Positions 56,963-64,000 of a stretch of 64,000 nucleotides of DNA are shown in pieces. The stretch's first letter is position 1. Each line of letters opens with the position of its first letter. The translations under genes were made by a program, and so were the position numbers. Source of the stretch: Acanthosepion esculentum. Lineage: Eukaryota; Mollusca; Cephalopoda; Sepiida; Sepiidae. The notes beneath the pieces were generated by a model, which saw only the letters and a list, made by a program, of their open reading frames with translations, did no database searches and was not told the origin of the DNA. The stretch covers positions 61,704,102 through 61,768,101 of the forward strand of contig OZ038500.1 in assembly GCA_964036315.1 (NCBI GenBank), given 5' to 3'.

Positions 56963-58327
56963 TTATGTGGGTGAAGTATCCATAATTTCTATACTCTCCA
57001 GACTATTGGCATTTTGTTTCTTTTTATGTTTAGTTCTTTGAACTTCTTTTGTTTCTACTTTCTTGTTTGATTTTGCTCCCTTAGTTTTCACATTCTGTTC
57101 TTTTAAAGATCTTTGTGTAGATGATGACCTTTCTCTTGTTTGTAATGAGCTAGAGTTTTGTTCCTCCATGTCCATTTTCCTTGTGTCTTTGATAACCGTT
57201 GAGTTATTTTTTATCTTTTCCTTCTCTTGAGAAGGCTTCAATATTTCGATTTCTTGGATTGTTTCTCTTTCCTTTGGATATTTCAGTTTTAATAGATTTG
57301 TATATGTAGAGTCGTTTTTGTTTGCTGTTGATGGAGTAGGATTTGTATTATCTATGGTAGATTGCTTTATGCCTGATAAAGTACCTTTTAGAAGTTCGAT
57401 TAAACACTTTAGTTCACTGATAAGAGTTATCAGATCTTGGTTTCGTAATGTATTGTCTCCTGGGATGACTTTTTGTTGACTGGTCATTTTTGCAATATTA
57501 GCATAAGACATTTGGTGTGAATCTGATTCTACCTGTCTTCTGGCTTCTATAAATGAGATGTTTAGTGTGCATTTCCTTTTAATTATTTCTTTTTCTTTTT
57601 TCCAAATGTTACACTCTTTGGAGTCTGCTGTGTGTCTTTCGTTACAGTTTGGACATGAAAGAGGTCTTACACAAGGTGACTCATGTTCAGTCTCGGTTTC
57701 CCCACATCTTCTACAGACTGATGTTCTATTACAACTATTTTGAAGATGGCCAAACTTTTGACAATTATGGCATCTCCGAGGGTTTGGGATGTAAGGCTCT
57801 ACCTTGGCTATTGAGTATCCTATCTTTATATCTTTTGGCAGAATTGGTTTGTTGAATGTTAGAATGTATGTATTTGTATTTATTACTTTATCGTTTTTAT
57901 TTATTTGAATTCTTTTCACATTTGTTATTCCTTGATTTTTTAGTGAGTCATCGTTTTCAATTTCTGTTAGAGTACAAAGTGATAATTCTAGGCTTTTTAT
58001 TACACCTTTAGCTGAATTCAGAAATTGATGGAGGTAAGCTTTTACCTTTATGTTGTTAATTTGTTTGACTTTTAGTAGTCTTTCAGCATCTTTTTTAGTT
58101 TTCACTTGTATTAATAGTGTCTTGTTTTTTCTTATTTTTTTAACGGATTGAGGATTTATCAATTCTGAAATCGCCTTTTGTAACCTAAAAGGAGATACCT
58201 TTGTTATGTCTTCCTCTACTGCTTCTATGACAATATATGTTGGAAAAAGGTTAGTTTCTCTTTCATTTTCACTTTCCGTTTCTGAGGACTCCATTTGTCT
58301 CTTGGTTCGTTTGTGAGAATTAGCCAT
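56963..58327 (-). CDS. LINE ORF1 protein: gag-like nucleic-acid-binding protein with three zinc knuckles
   Basis: 454 residues, ATG to TAA, no interruption. Residues 1-27 are charged and flexible; about 28-175 form an RRM-like alpha/beta region (TYIVIEAV..., LLIQVKTKKDAERLL). Three cysteine knuckles follow: C186-C189-H194-C199 (CHNCQKFGHLQNSC), C205-C208-H215-C219, and C225-C228-H232-C239. The carboxy third is a low-complexity lysine/serine/glutamate tail. In I and Jockey elements such proteins coat the element RNA and target the RNP to the nucleus or site of integration. The stop codon TAA is the first part of a ~20-nt A-run. Start choice: the first ATG of the frame, next to the end of the GC-rich 5' UTR. 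Confidence 0.92.
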   Translation of the reverse strand: MANSHKRTKRQMESSETESENERETNLFPTYIVIEAVEEDITKVSPFRLQKAISELINPQSVKKIRKNKTLLIQVKTKKDAERLLKVKQINNIKVKAYLHQFLNSAKGVIKSLELSLCTLTEIENDDSLKNQGITNVKRIQINKNDKVINTNTYILTFNKPILPKDIKIGYSIAKVEPYIPNPRRCHNCQKFGHLQNSCNRTSVCRRCGETETEHESPCVRPLSCPNCNERHTADSKECNIWKKEKEIIKRKCTLNISFIEARRQVESDSHQMSYANIAKMTSQQKVIPGDNTLRNQDLITLISELKCLIELLKGTLSGIKQSTIDNTNPTPSTANKNDSTYTNLLKLKYPKERETIQEIEILKPSQEKEKIKNNSTVIKDTRKMDMEEQNSSSLQTRERSSSTQRSLKEQNVKTKGAKSNKKVETKEVQRTKHKKKQNANSLESIEIMDTSPT

Positions 58328-59069
58328 TTATTTTTTCTTTTTGTATTCACTGTCTGTGCTCCCCACCCACCTCGGAGTTCCTTCTTAAGGGACGCTATCA
58401 GGGGGGACTAATCCCATTCGCCCTGATCCGCCAGGGCTACACAGGCAGTATAGCAGGGATGAGAGGGGATACAAGCACCCGCACACCCCATCATCATATC
58501 TACCCAAGTATAGAAAGATGTTAGGTATCACGGCCATGTCGGATCCATTATCTCTCATCCCAACTAGCCCTTGCCACTAATTGACTAGCCGATTGGAATG
58601 GATTGGGCTATTCCATCCGCCCGTCTATCCCAGGTAGGGACCAAAGTGACGTGTTGTGAAAACTCCTGATCATCTTATACCGGATCAGGAGCCACTCAGT
58701 CACCAGGACTCCGTCCCCAGGCATCACGGGTTGCCACCTACGGCAAACGGGTGGCCCCATTGAGGGGAATTTTAGTTTTTGAACATGCTTTTTTTTTTTT
58801 TTTTTGAATGAGGTTTATAAATATTACAGTTGGTATTGCTGGCATTATAATTGTTACCAAGACTCATTCTTATTCTTTCCCATTTATCCTATTCTGGTTC
58901 GAGGGAGGGGGAAGCTATTTACCCATAGCTGGGACCCTAATGGGTGCTACCACCCCGGGTCAGGGTGGACCCAGGAATAACAGCAATTAAGAGGCCATTC
59001 CACACTCCTCAAAACCTCCCAAAAAGAGGCCTTACTGTTGGATGTAGTTTATCGTCATACCCAGGACGA
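58328..59069 (-). promoter_or_regulatory. LINE 5' untranslated region (internal promoter expected)
   Basis: 742 bp from the TSD-defined 5' end to the ORF1 ATG. The first ~150 bp (58915-59069) recur in the two short derivatives, so they are a mobile and probably promoter-bearing module. An A-run of about 18 interrupts it at 58788-58805. The part next to ORF1 (58340-58760) is markedly more GC-rich than the surroundings. Being transcribed from an internal promoter is family knowledge; no specific initiation site is visible. Confidence 0.6.
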
Positions 59070-59082
59070 AGGGAAGGTTACT
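59070..59082. repeat. Target-site duplication, 5' side of LINE
   Basis: An identical 13-mer, agggaaggttact, directly abuts the 5' end of the element and fixes that end at 59069. Confidence 0.9.
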
Positions 59083-59340
59083 GAATAGAATAATCACATG
59101 AAGGTTGGTAATGCACGATAATACTTAGGACAAGAACAACACATATAAGATTCGTCAACAGCACATAGAAGTAGTCAACTGCTAGAAGTGAGTAACGTGC
59201 ATTCCACAATGAATCTAACTGCAGACCCACACATACAGTATTCACTACCATATTTATGGAAATAGGACATACTCTTTATCGTCTGTAGGTATGCTGCAAT
59301 ACTAACCATCACTCTATATTGAGCATACTACCCTAGCATA

Positions 59341-59760
59341 CGTTGATCTTGGGTATGACAATAAACTACATCTAGCAGCAAGGCCTGTAAATCGGAGATT
59401 TTGAGGAGCATAAAACCACCTCTTAACTGCTGTTGTTCCCTGGTCCACCCTGACCTGGGGTGGTAGCACCTGTGAGGGTCCCAGCTATGGGCAAATAATG
59501 AAACCCTAAATAAAAGTCAACAATACATTTTTATAATAAATTGAGTGACAATACATTTACATTTTTATAGTAAAATTGCCAACAATACGTTTTATGATCT
59601 ACAACCTATATATCTAAAGAAGAAAAAAAAAAAGGAAAAAGAAAAAACATGCATTTGCCCTGAAAGTTGAAAGCATAAATTTAGGTACAAAATATTTAGA
59701 TTTTGACATTAAGTAACCGATAGAGGTGTTGATATACCACTAAACAAAATCAATCAACCA
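59341..59760 (+). mobile_element. Short non-autonomous derivative of the LINE (plus strand)
   Basis: A 420-bp unit flanked by an 11-bp duplication, accctagcata, at 59330-59340 and 59761-59771. Its first ~150 bp match the 5' end of the LINE (GGGTATGACAATAAACTACA ... GGTGGTAGCACC ... CAGCTATGGG). Its last ~40 bp match the LINE 3' end (GTTGATATACC, then CAATCAACCAACC). The middle has several degenerate units around the words CAACAATACATTT / GCCAACAATACGTTT. It has no coding capacity. Confidence 0.82.
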
Positions 59761-60275
59761 ACCCTAGCATATGATGCAGAATTTTGTAGTGACTACTTTT
59801 AGAAGCATCTGGTATACTCCAAACATACATTTTACTCTGGAGCTTATCACACGGAAATACCAGTTTTTGTACAATCACGGAAGTAACAGACCCTGGTCAG
59901 TAACTAGATGGATGATCACTCGGAATTTGAAGAGCTGAGTTCCAATTCCAGTTGGTTTTGTTATATTCACTTACATGCAAATACTCTTGGTGTATCCACC
60001 TCTTCTCCCCACCAGCTATGGGTTAATTAGTAGAACTTGTATCAGTAAATAATTATCTTTGAAAGAATTCTTACAATCCAAAAATATTTTCTGGCTTTAA
60101 GTAACCTACCAAAGGTTGATAAGCCATAAAAAAAAAAAAACAATCAATTTTTTTCTCTGAATTCTTTTAGATTAAGAATCTTTTCTCTTGACAATCCACC
60201 TTCAATTGCCCATATGCCATCAAGAAAATCAAACCACAAAAGATGGTCGTTTAGAAAGCAAGATATGAGACTGAC

Positions 60276-60497
60276 CTACTACCAAAGGTGATGTGAGATC
60301 CATTGTCCTTGGGCCTTGTTCCGGTGGCTCATTCCAGACTTCTTCACCTTGAGTATCTAATTTCAACCAAGCTTGTTTACGGTTGCGTTCTACATGAACA
60401 GCATGCCAACGATCATCATTCAAACCTGCAGCCGTTCTTATCTGCAAGACCCGTTCACCATCACCAGCATCAAAACGGAACTTTATGGTATTACCAC
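60276..60497 (-). CDS. Nrx-IV/CNTNAP: Neurexin-IV/CNTNAP-like protein, exon: middle of laminin G domain 3
   Basis: A 222-nt exon, phase 1-1, with acceptor TTTCTAG and donor GTCAGT. Joined to the upstream exon it reads SGNTIKFRFDAGDGERVLQI.. and then the diagnostic LamG strand DDRWHAVHVERNRKQAWLKL, ending ..TSPLVVG. The WH-x-V-x-x-ERN core is the conserved centre of LamG domains in neurexins and CNTNAPs. The frame is open throughout. The donor lacks the usual purine-A-G at +3 to +5 (GTCAGT), so it is weaker than its neighbours, but the phase match to the next exon supports it. Confidence 0.92.
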
Positions 60498-61483
60498 CTA
60501 GAAATTAAAAAGAGAAGGAAATTATTTGACATAAATGCTACAGTAAATTCTTTCTTAACGTTCCATATTTATGGAAATAGGACATGTAATTCATTACAGT
60601 ATTCTCTATACATAATGCTTAGGTTACTGCCATAATGCCTGTTTAGTTAGTATGAAGACAGACTCCAATACAACGACTCTCAACCTCATGCCATGAAATT
60701 CTTTATATTATTGGAAGAGTTTATAGAGTCACCAGGGGTGACACTCTTTACTCCACATCACTAGCCTACTTACCAGTGCTGATACACCTCAGGATTTAAG
60801 GTTAGTATTTTGTAACTAATGTATTAGATGACCCCTATTTTTGGTGGTAATTTTTAAGATTTAAAGGTCACCTCATCTGTGGAAATATACAGTACTTTTC
60901 TTTGAAAACATAACTTTTAGATTGGTTGCCCATTTTAAACTTCATTTGACAGGCAATACAGTTACACCTACATCAACCCATTTATATAAAGCAGTAGTTC
61001 CCAAATGCTACAGTGCACCTCACAAGTGCAGCAGAAGAGGATAGCAGGTGAGCCAGAATGATTGAAAGACAATCAAAGATTTACAAACGGTTTCAAAAAA
61101 TTCATATGCCAAAAATAAATATTTCAAAATTTAAAATATTATTATGGATTACTTGTAATGGCTTGCATGAGGCCCAGTACAAATAGTTATAAATAATTAT
61201 TGGTCAATTTTATCATTGTAATATTTTTCCATTATATCAAGTATTAAGAATATAGTAACTAAAGTCCACAAATTGGAGAAGAGAGTTATCAATAATAATG
61301 TTCTGACTTCAAATCTGCAGTTATTTCCATTTTTATTTTTAAATTTACTTTTTATCAAATAAAATTTTGCAAGGTGCAATCAAATTTTTATTCCAAAAAT
61401 GTGGCCCAGAGAAAAAAATGTTTGGGAACCACTGACAAAGAGTTGTCCCTGCTGACAATGAAACCTAAATTCAGAGTACTTAC
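60498..61483. other. Intron, no gene seen
   Basis: A 986-bp intron between the first two exons. It is unique-looking AT-rich sequence with no recognisable element. Confidence 0.7.
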
Positions 61484-61654
61484 TGGATATTTCCACTCGA
61501 ATGTAATCCTTTGGTCCAACACAATGGATCATCACACCATCACGGATTGTTGTCTTGAACTGGAACCAAATATCACCAGAGCTTTTAGCTTCAAATGTTG
61601 GAAATTTAATGACAGCATCAGGTTTTCGGAATGTTACCACGTTGTCAAAGAGAT
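61484..61654 (-). CDS. Nrx-IV/CNTNAP: Neurexin-IV/CNTNAP-like protein, exon: start of laminin G domain 3
   Basis: First of eight exons of a neurexin-IV / contactin-associated-protein homologue visible here. This family is single-pass membrane adhesion proteins of septate and paranodal junctions. The 171-nt exon has acceptor ..TTAAG and donor GTAAGT on the minus strand and is phase 1 at both ends. It encodes 57 residues with the opening beta strands of a laminin G domain: LFDNVVTFRKPDAVIKFPTF, then DIWFQFKTT, DGVMIHC and DYIRVEIS. The pattern FPTF...FKTT...DYIRLEIS is what I know from the third LamG domain of CNTNAP proteins, which follows the fibrinogen-like segment. The preceding exon is not between here and 64000. 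The orthologous family is clear; which vertebrate paralogue is closest cannot be decided. Confidence 0.9.
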
Positions 61655-61689
61655 CTTAAGAAAATAAATAAAAAGAATATCATAATTAT

Positions 61690-62230
61690 ATTTTTTTTTT
61701 TTTTTAAATCATTTCAACTTCAAGCAAAGCAATAATGCCACTAAGGAGTTCCTGGTAGTAAAAGAGAATGAGACTTTAGTGAGAAGAAAGGACAATAAAA
61801 GAACAGAATTCAGGAAGACAGAAGATTGTGATTTACATTGCACTTAAATTTTTGAAGATTGTAGGTGGCAAGAAAACAAGAAAGTAGAAAGAGTCCCACA
61901 GGTGAGAAGTGCAAGAAAAGATACAATTAGAATATAACTACGGTTACATCTAGCTCATTCAACACTAAAACTGATGAGACCTGGTTGCTAATCTATTACG
62001 TTTAAATTCATGCAGTAAAGATAGCAAAGAGGAAAACTCAACAGAACAATAGCTATGAAAATATTTATAGAAAAGACAGGGGGAAGCTACTTTACAGCAA
62101 TTGGAAAGTGACTGAATTTGAGATGCCAGGTCAGAACCAATAACATTACAGGCTCCTTTGGATTTTATCACCAGACCAGATATGGCAACAATATTCAATG
62201 AACAAACAAATGGTAGATTCATAAATATGT
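61690..62230 (-). pseudogene. Decayed CR1/L2-like LINE, last ~540 bp
   Basis: The minus strand shows SDLASQIQ, CKVASPCLFYKYFHSYCSVE and LHEFKRNRLATRSHQF. After a frameshift comes the tail region ending at the family 3' terminus (..TTGCTTGAAGTTGAAATGAT). These are conserved C-terminal words of CR1/L2 reverse transcriptases. It is the longest of four copies in the window. Confidence 0.7.
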
Positions 62231-62274
62231 AAGATGGAGTCTAATGAGAAAAATTGTCCAGCATGACACTGAAC

Positions 62275-62475
62275 CAGATATTTCGGTTCACACTCCTCCC
62301 TGGTGTTTTAAATAGGAGTAGATGTTCATCCCCTGTTTCATATTTAGGATTGGGTTTCAGGTTCTTTCTAAAGTCTTAATTCTTTCATTTTTAGTAGGCA
62401 CTTGTGTCTTAGTGGTATTATTGCCTTGCTTGGAGTAAATAGATTTAAGAAAAAGAAAAAGAAAGATATTTACGT
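62275..62475 (+). repeat. Short dispersed repeat D, copy
   Basis: Third copy. It ends gccttgcttggagtaaatag followed by an A/G-rich tail, identical in plan to the LINE 3' end. Confidence 0.6.
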
Positions 62476-62690
62476 ATCTTACAACTACAACTGTGTGATC
62501 ATCTGAGGAGTTTTTATAGCCCAATATAGAAAGCAAATTTTTCAATGAATAGCAAGACATTTAAATACGAATTTGCAACATGAATGCTACACTATCTACT
62601 TTTCCTTCCAAATATTTGTTTATACTCTTCTCCAGTCTTTTGAACAGGAGTAGAGAAATAATTTCTTACGTTAAAATAAAAAAGTGTGTA

Positions 62691-62727
<37 letters not shown>

Positions 62728-62989
62728 AACAAATGAGAAACAACATTTACTCACTTTAGTTTAATAGGCATTCACTTAGGGTCATCTAGAGTTTACCTTT
62801 ACTTACACGACTGTAAGAATATTTTAGAGAGTTCTTAAATTTAAAAATTCTGAAAACTTAATATTTTACTTCTGTTTATAAACACATACTCCAAAATAAA
62901 ATCATTACATTTACCTTGATAAAGGATGGAACCTGCCAGTAGAGGAATATTTTCCTTTTGACATTCTCTCTCGATATATATATATATAA

Positions 62990-63835
62990 ATGTGTGTGAG
63001 AGAGAGGGGGAGAGAGGGTGTGTGTGAGAGAGAGGGGGAGAGAGGGTGTGTGTGAGAGAGAGGGGGAGAGAGGGTGTGTGTGAGAGAGAGGGGGAGAGAG
63101 GGTGTGTGTGAGAGAGAGGGGGAGAGAGGGTGTGTGTGAGAGAGAGGGGGAGAGAGGGTGTGTGTGAGAGAGAGGGGGAGAGAGGGTGTGTGTGAGAGAG
63201 AGGGGGAGAGAGGGTGTGTGTGAGAGAGAGGGGGAGAGAGGGTGTGTGTGAGAGAGAGGGGGAGAGAGGGTGTGTGTGAGAGAGAGGGGGAGAGAGGGTG
63301 TGTGTGAGAGAGAGGGGGAGAGAGGGTGTGTGTGAGAGAGAGGGGGAGAGAGGGTGTGTGTGAGAGAGAGGGGGAGAGAGGGTGTGTGTGAGAGAGAGGG
63401 GGAGAGAGGGTGTGTGTGAGAGAGGGGGAGAGAGGGTGTGTGTGAGAGAGAGGGGGAGAGAGGGTGTGTGTGTGAGAGAGAGGGGGAGAGAGGGTGTGTG
63501 TGTGAGAGAGAGGGGGAGAGAGGGTGTGTGTGTGAGAGAGAGGGGGAGAGAGGGTGTGTGTGAGAGAGAGGGGGAGAGAGGGTGTGTGTGAGAGAGAGGG
63601 GGAGAGAGGGTGTGTGTGAGAGAGAGGGGGAGAGAGGGTGTGCGTGAGAGGGGGGAGAGAGGGTGTGCGTGAGAGGGGGGAGAGAGGGTGTGCGTGAGAG
63701 GGGGGAGAGAGGGTGCGCGTGAGAGGGGGGAGAGAGGGTGCGCGTGAGAGAGGGGGAGGGGTGCGCGTGAGAGAGGGGGAGGGGTGCGCGTGAGAGAGGG
63801 GGAGGGGTGCGCGTGAGAGAGGGGAGGGGGTGTGA
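62990..63835. repeat. GT/GA minisatellite, ~28-bp unit, ~30 copies
   Basis: The unit is gggtgtgtgtgagagagagg followed by gggagaga. It is regular from 62990 to 63640, then shorter and more variable (26-27 bp, TGCGCGTGAGAG) to 63835. The strands are strongly purine/pyrimidine-skewed only in part. The long Ser/Leu/Pro/His frames are repeat translations. Confidence 0.94.
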
Positions 63836-64000
63836 AAATATATAGTGTAGCAATACAGTTACTTACAATAAAAAAGCAAAGCACAAACAGAAAAAGTGCA
63901 AAGCAATACACACGACACAGAAACACATTGATGACCGTAGGTTATAAATCATCATAGCATTCTATCGTCATTAACCAGAACCATTTTAATAAATTACTGA

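Larger units (their letters stand above)
52955..59069 (-). mobile_element. Full-length non-LTR retrotransposon (LINE) with intact ORF1 and ORF2
   Basis: A complete 6115-bp element on the minus strand. It is flanked by a perfect 13-bp target-site duplication, agggaaggttact, at 52942-52954 and 59070-59082. Order in element direction: 5' UTR 59069-58328, ORF1 58327-56963, 43-nt spacer with an A-run, ORF2 56919-53245, 3' UTR of about 270 bp and a terminal poly(A) of about 19-20. Both ORFs are free of stops. The endonuclease-RT-RNase H order with a three-knuckle ORF1 protein points to the I group (I/Nimb-like) of LINEs rather than Jockey, which lacks RNase H; the clade is inference. An exact TSD, intact frames and poly(A) indicate a young, possibly active copy. 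Confidence 0.93.
52208..60275. other. 8.1-kb intron hosting a complete LINE
   Basis: The intron contains the 6.1-kb retrotransposon at 52955-59069 on the same strand as the host gene, and a 420-bp relative at 59341-59760 on the opposite strand. A fragment with the LINE 3'-tail signature lies at 60090-60150. The remaining ~1 kb is plain AT-rich intron. Confidence 0.8.
61655..64000. other. Intron / 5' side of the gene within the window
   Basis: No exon could be supported. It holds a decayed LINE carboxy terminus (61690-62230), a short repeat sharing its tail (62270-62460), (TA)n at 62703-62726 and a GT/GA minisatellite (62990-63835). The long proline/leucine/serine frames across the minisatellite are translations of the repeat. 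Confidence 0.7.

Noticed and set aside
57558..57855. Two plus-strand frames of 61-68 residues
   Set aside because: Antisense shadows of LINE ORF1.
62841..63926. 361- and 325-residue Pro/Ser/Leu/His frames on the minus strand
   Set aside because: Translations of the GT/GA minisatellite.

Overview
The window is eukaryotic and intron-dominated. It is AT-rich and dense in (TA)n and (CA)n microsatellites, minisatellites, tRNA-derived SINEs and non-LTR/Penelope-type retroelements, and its host exons are short and far apart. This style resembles a lophotrochozoan genome, most likely a cephalopod mollusc. That organism call is inference from style and repeat content, not a database match.

One host gene spans the window on the minus strand, a neurexin-IV / contactin-associated-protein (CNTNAP) homologue. 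Eight consecutive coding exons can be read, each with AG acceptor, GT donor and matching phase: 61484-61654, 60276-60497, 52085-52207 (laminin G domain 3); 48725-48844 (EGF-like); 42823-43008, 30277-30416, 20377-20473, 13835-13957 (last laminin G domain). Together they give 1182 nt (394 codons) of uninterrupted frame. The 5' exons (F5/8C, LamG1-2, EGF1, fibrinogen-like) lie beyond 64000. I did not find the transmembrane/cytoplasmic exons below 13835. Everything else is intronic or flanking.

Layout by coordinate. 1-13834: 16-bp minisatellite, two near-perfect palindromes next to (TA)n, a mariner-type MITE, a 1.15-kb polypurine array and a decayed Tc1/mariner element. 13958-20376: (TG)n, a CA-rich minisatellite, inverted-repeat elements bounded by (TA)n, SINEs and an A-rich 6-copy array. 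20474-30276: 16-bp array, palindrome, SINE copies, and a 1.7-kb repeat nested in another repeat and carrying a LINE-derived insertion. 30417-42822: a second copy of that 1.7-kb repeat with a foldback SINE, a promoter-like module feeding a 65-copy perfect 28-bp minisatellite, and a rearranged Penelope-like element. 43009-48724: pogo-type remnants, a LINE remnant and a 30-copy 29-bp minisatellite. 48845-52084: mariner MITE and (TA)n. 52208-60275: a complete 6.1-kb non-LTR retrotransposon (two intact ORFs, poly(A), 13-bp target duplication) plus a small derivative. 61655-64000: LINE remnant and a GT/GA minisatellite.

The most interesting system is the retrotransposon at 52955-59069 together with two short non-autonomous relatives (26309-26784 and 59341-59760). 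These keep only its first ~150 bp and last ~45 bp, and all three copies have their own target-site duplications, like RIME relative to ingi in trypanosomes. Second is a tRNA-headed SINE that inserts with terminal inverted repeats and has a hammerhead-like core reminiscent of Penelope elements. Two paralogous copies of a 1.7-kb repeat act as reciprocal empty sites and confirm the boundaries of both insertions.
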